In this document: positions 5,303-5,539 of the stretch, piece by piece
Layout of the letters: each line of letters starts with the position of its first letter
Numbering within the stretch: the first letter of the stretch is position 1
Origin: Actinomycetes bacterium
GTDB taxonomy: Bacteria > Actinomycetota > Acidimicrobiia > Acidimicrobiales > Palsa-688
Length of the DNA: 5,539 nucleotides
Assembly (NCBI GenBank): GCA_021846485.1
Contig: JAJZWW010000236.1
Span: forward strand, 1-5,539
Direction: 5' to 3'
Position numbers and translations under genes: made by a program
The notes under the pieces: generated by a model
What the model saw: only the letters and a program-made list of their open reading frames with translations
Told to the model about the DNA's origin: nothing
Databases searched by the model: none

Positions 5303-5539
5303 ATGACCACCACCAGACGCCGAAACCAAGGGACGCCCCCGGCTGCCACCTTGGGGGCCGGGGGCGGGGCCGTCCGGGTCGCCTGCTACCTGCGCATCTC
5401 CACCGACGAGGAGCACCAGCCGTTCTCCCTCGGCGCCCAGGAGACCCGCCTCGGCGCGTTCATCGCCAGCCAGCCCGACTGGGAACACGCCAAGACCTAC
5501 ACCGACCAGTTCTCCGGCTCCTACGCCGAGCGGCCCGCA
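5303..5539 (+). CDS. Serine site-specific recombinase, N-terminal part (runs off right edge)
   Basis: The visible 79 codons hold the start of a resolvase/invertase-type catalytic domain. After a basic and Gly-rich lead (1-23) comes VRVACYLRISTDEE, where Ser33 in the RIS context is the expected nucleophile and Arg31 is a conserved active-site partner. FSLGAQETRL (41-50) matches the usual segment (F/Y)S(L/I)xxQ. W60 and YTDQFSG (66-72) follow in the usual order. ATG at 5303 has GGAGG five bases upstream. The frame remains open at the window edge, so total size and type (small resolvase or large serine integrase) cannot be seen. The FSLxAQ segment and the conjugation genes favour a large serine integrase that would insert and excise the element; this is inference. 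Confidence 0.88.
   Translation, partial: MTTTRRRNQGTPPAATLGAGGGAVRVACYLRISTDEEHQPFSLGAQETRLGAFIASQPDWEHAKTYTDQFSGSYAERPA

Noticed and set aside
3995..5488. Minus-strand frame of 497 codons opposite the second methyltransferase and recombinase
   Set aside because: The product is Gly/Arg/Asp/Glu-rich without motifs, and it covers three genes with clear motifs or ribosome-binding sites on the other strand.

Overview
The window is very GC-rich, with G/C at most third codon positions and many GTG starts. This fits an actinobacterium-like host, though nothing here fixes the genus. Three kinds of gene occur together: type IV secretion (conjugation) components, DNA methyltransferase-like genes and a serine site-specific recombinase. 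The best overall reading is part of an integrative conjugative element or another conjugative mobile element. No tRNA, rRNA, CRISPR array or insertion sequence was seen.

The left half is read on the minus strand, right to left. A small winged-helix protein (start 3105) is followed by a 263-bp gap rich in repeats. Then come three tightly packed genes: a sigma/HTH-like putative regulator (start 2443), a type IV secretion pilin-like protein (start 1540) and a TrbL/VirB6-like polytopic membrane protein (start 1043, running off the left edge). The regulator's stop codon overlaps the pilin's Shine-Dalgarno sequence. The pilin and TrbL-like genes overlap by one base (TGATG). This indicates one translationally coupled conjugation operon.

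The right half is read on the plus strand, starting from a 156-bp divergent intergenic region. It holds two tandem paralogous SPPY-motif methyltransferases (3262-4206 and 4196-5041, overlapping by 11 bp), a 66-aa protein overlapping the second by 4 bp (GTGA), and the first 79 codons of a serine recombinase (from 5303) that runs off the right edge. No restriction endonuclease is visible in the window.

The most unusual non-coding signal is a 33-base near-identical sequence at 1626-1658 and 3196-3228. The copies are in inverted orientation, so each faces its own downstream genes: the pilin/TrbL genes on the left and the methyltransferase/recombinase operon on the right. Two single-base indels cancel so that a GTCCGG to TATTTG spacing of 18 bases is kept in both. 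This suggests a shared promoter or operator coordinating transfer with modification and integration. A second set of repeats, three direct copies of CGTGCAGTAGC (minus strand) with one near-perfect palindrome, lies upstream of the conjugation operon.
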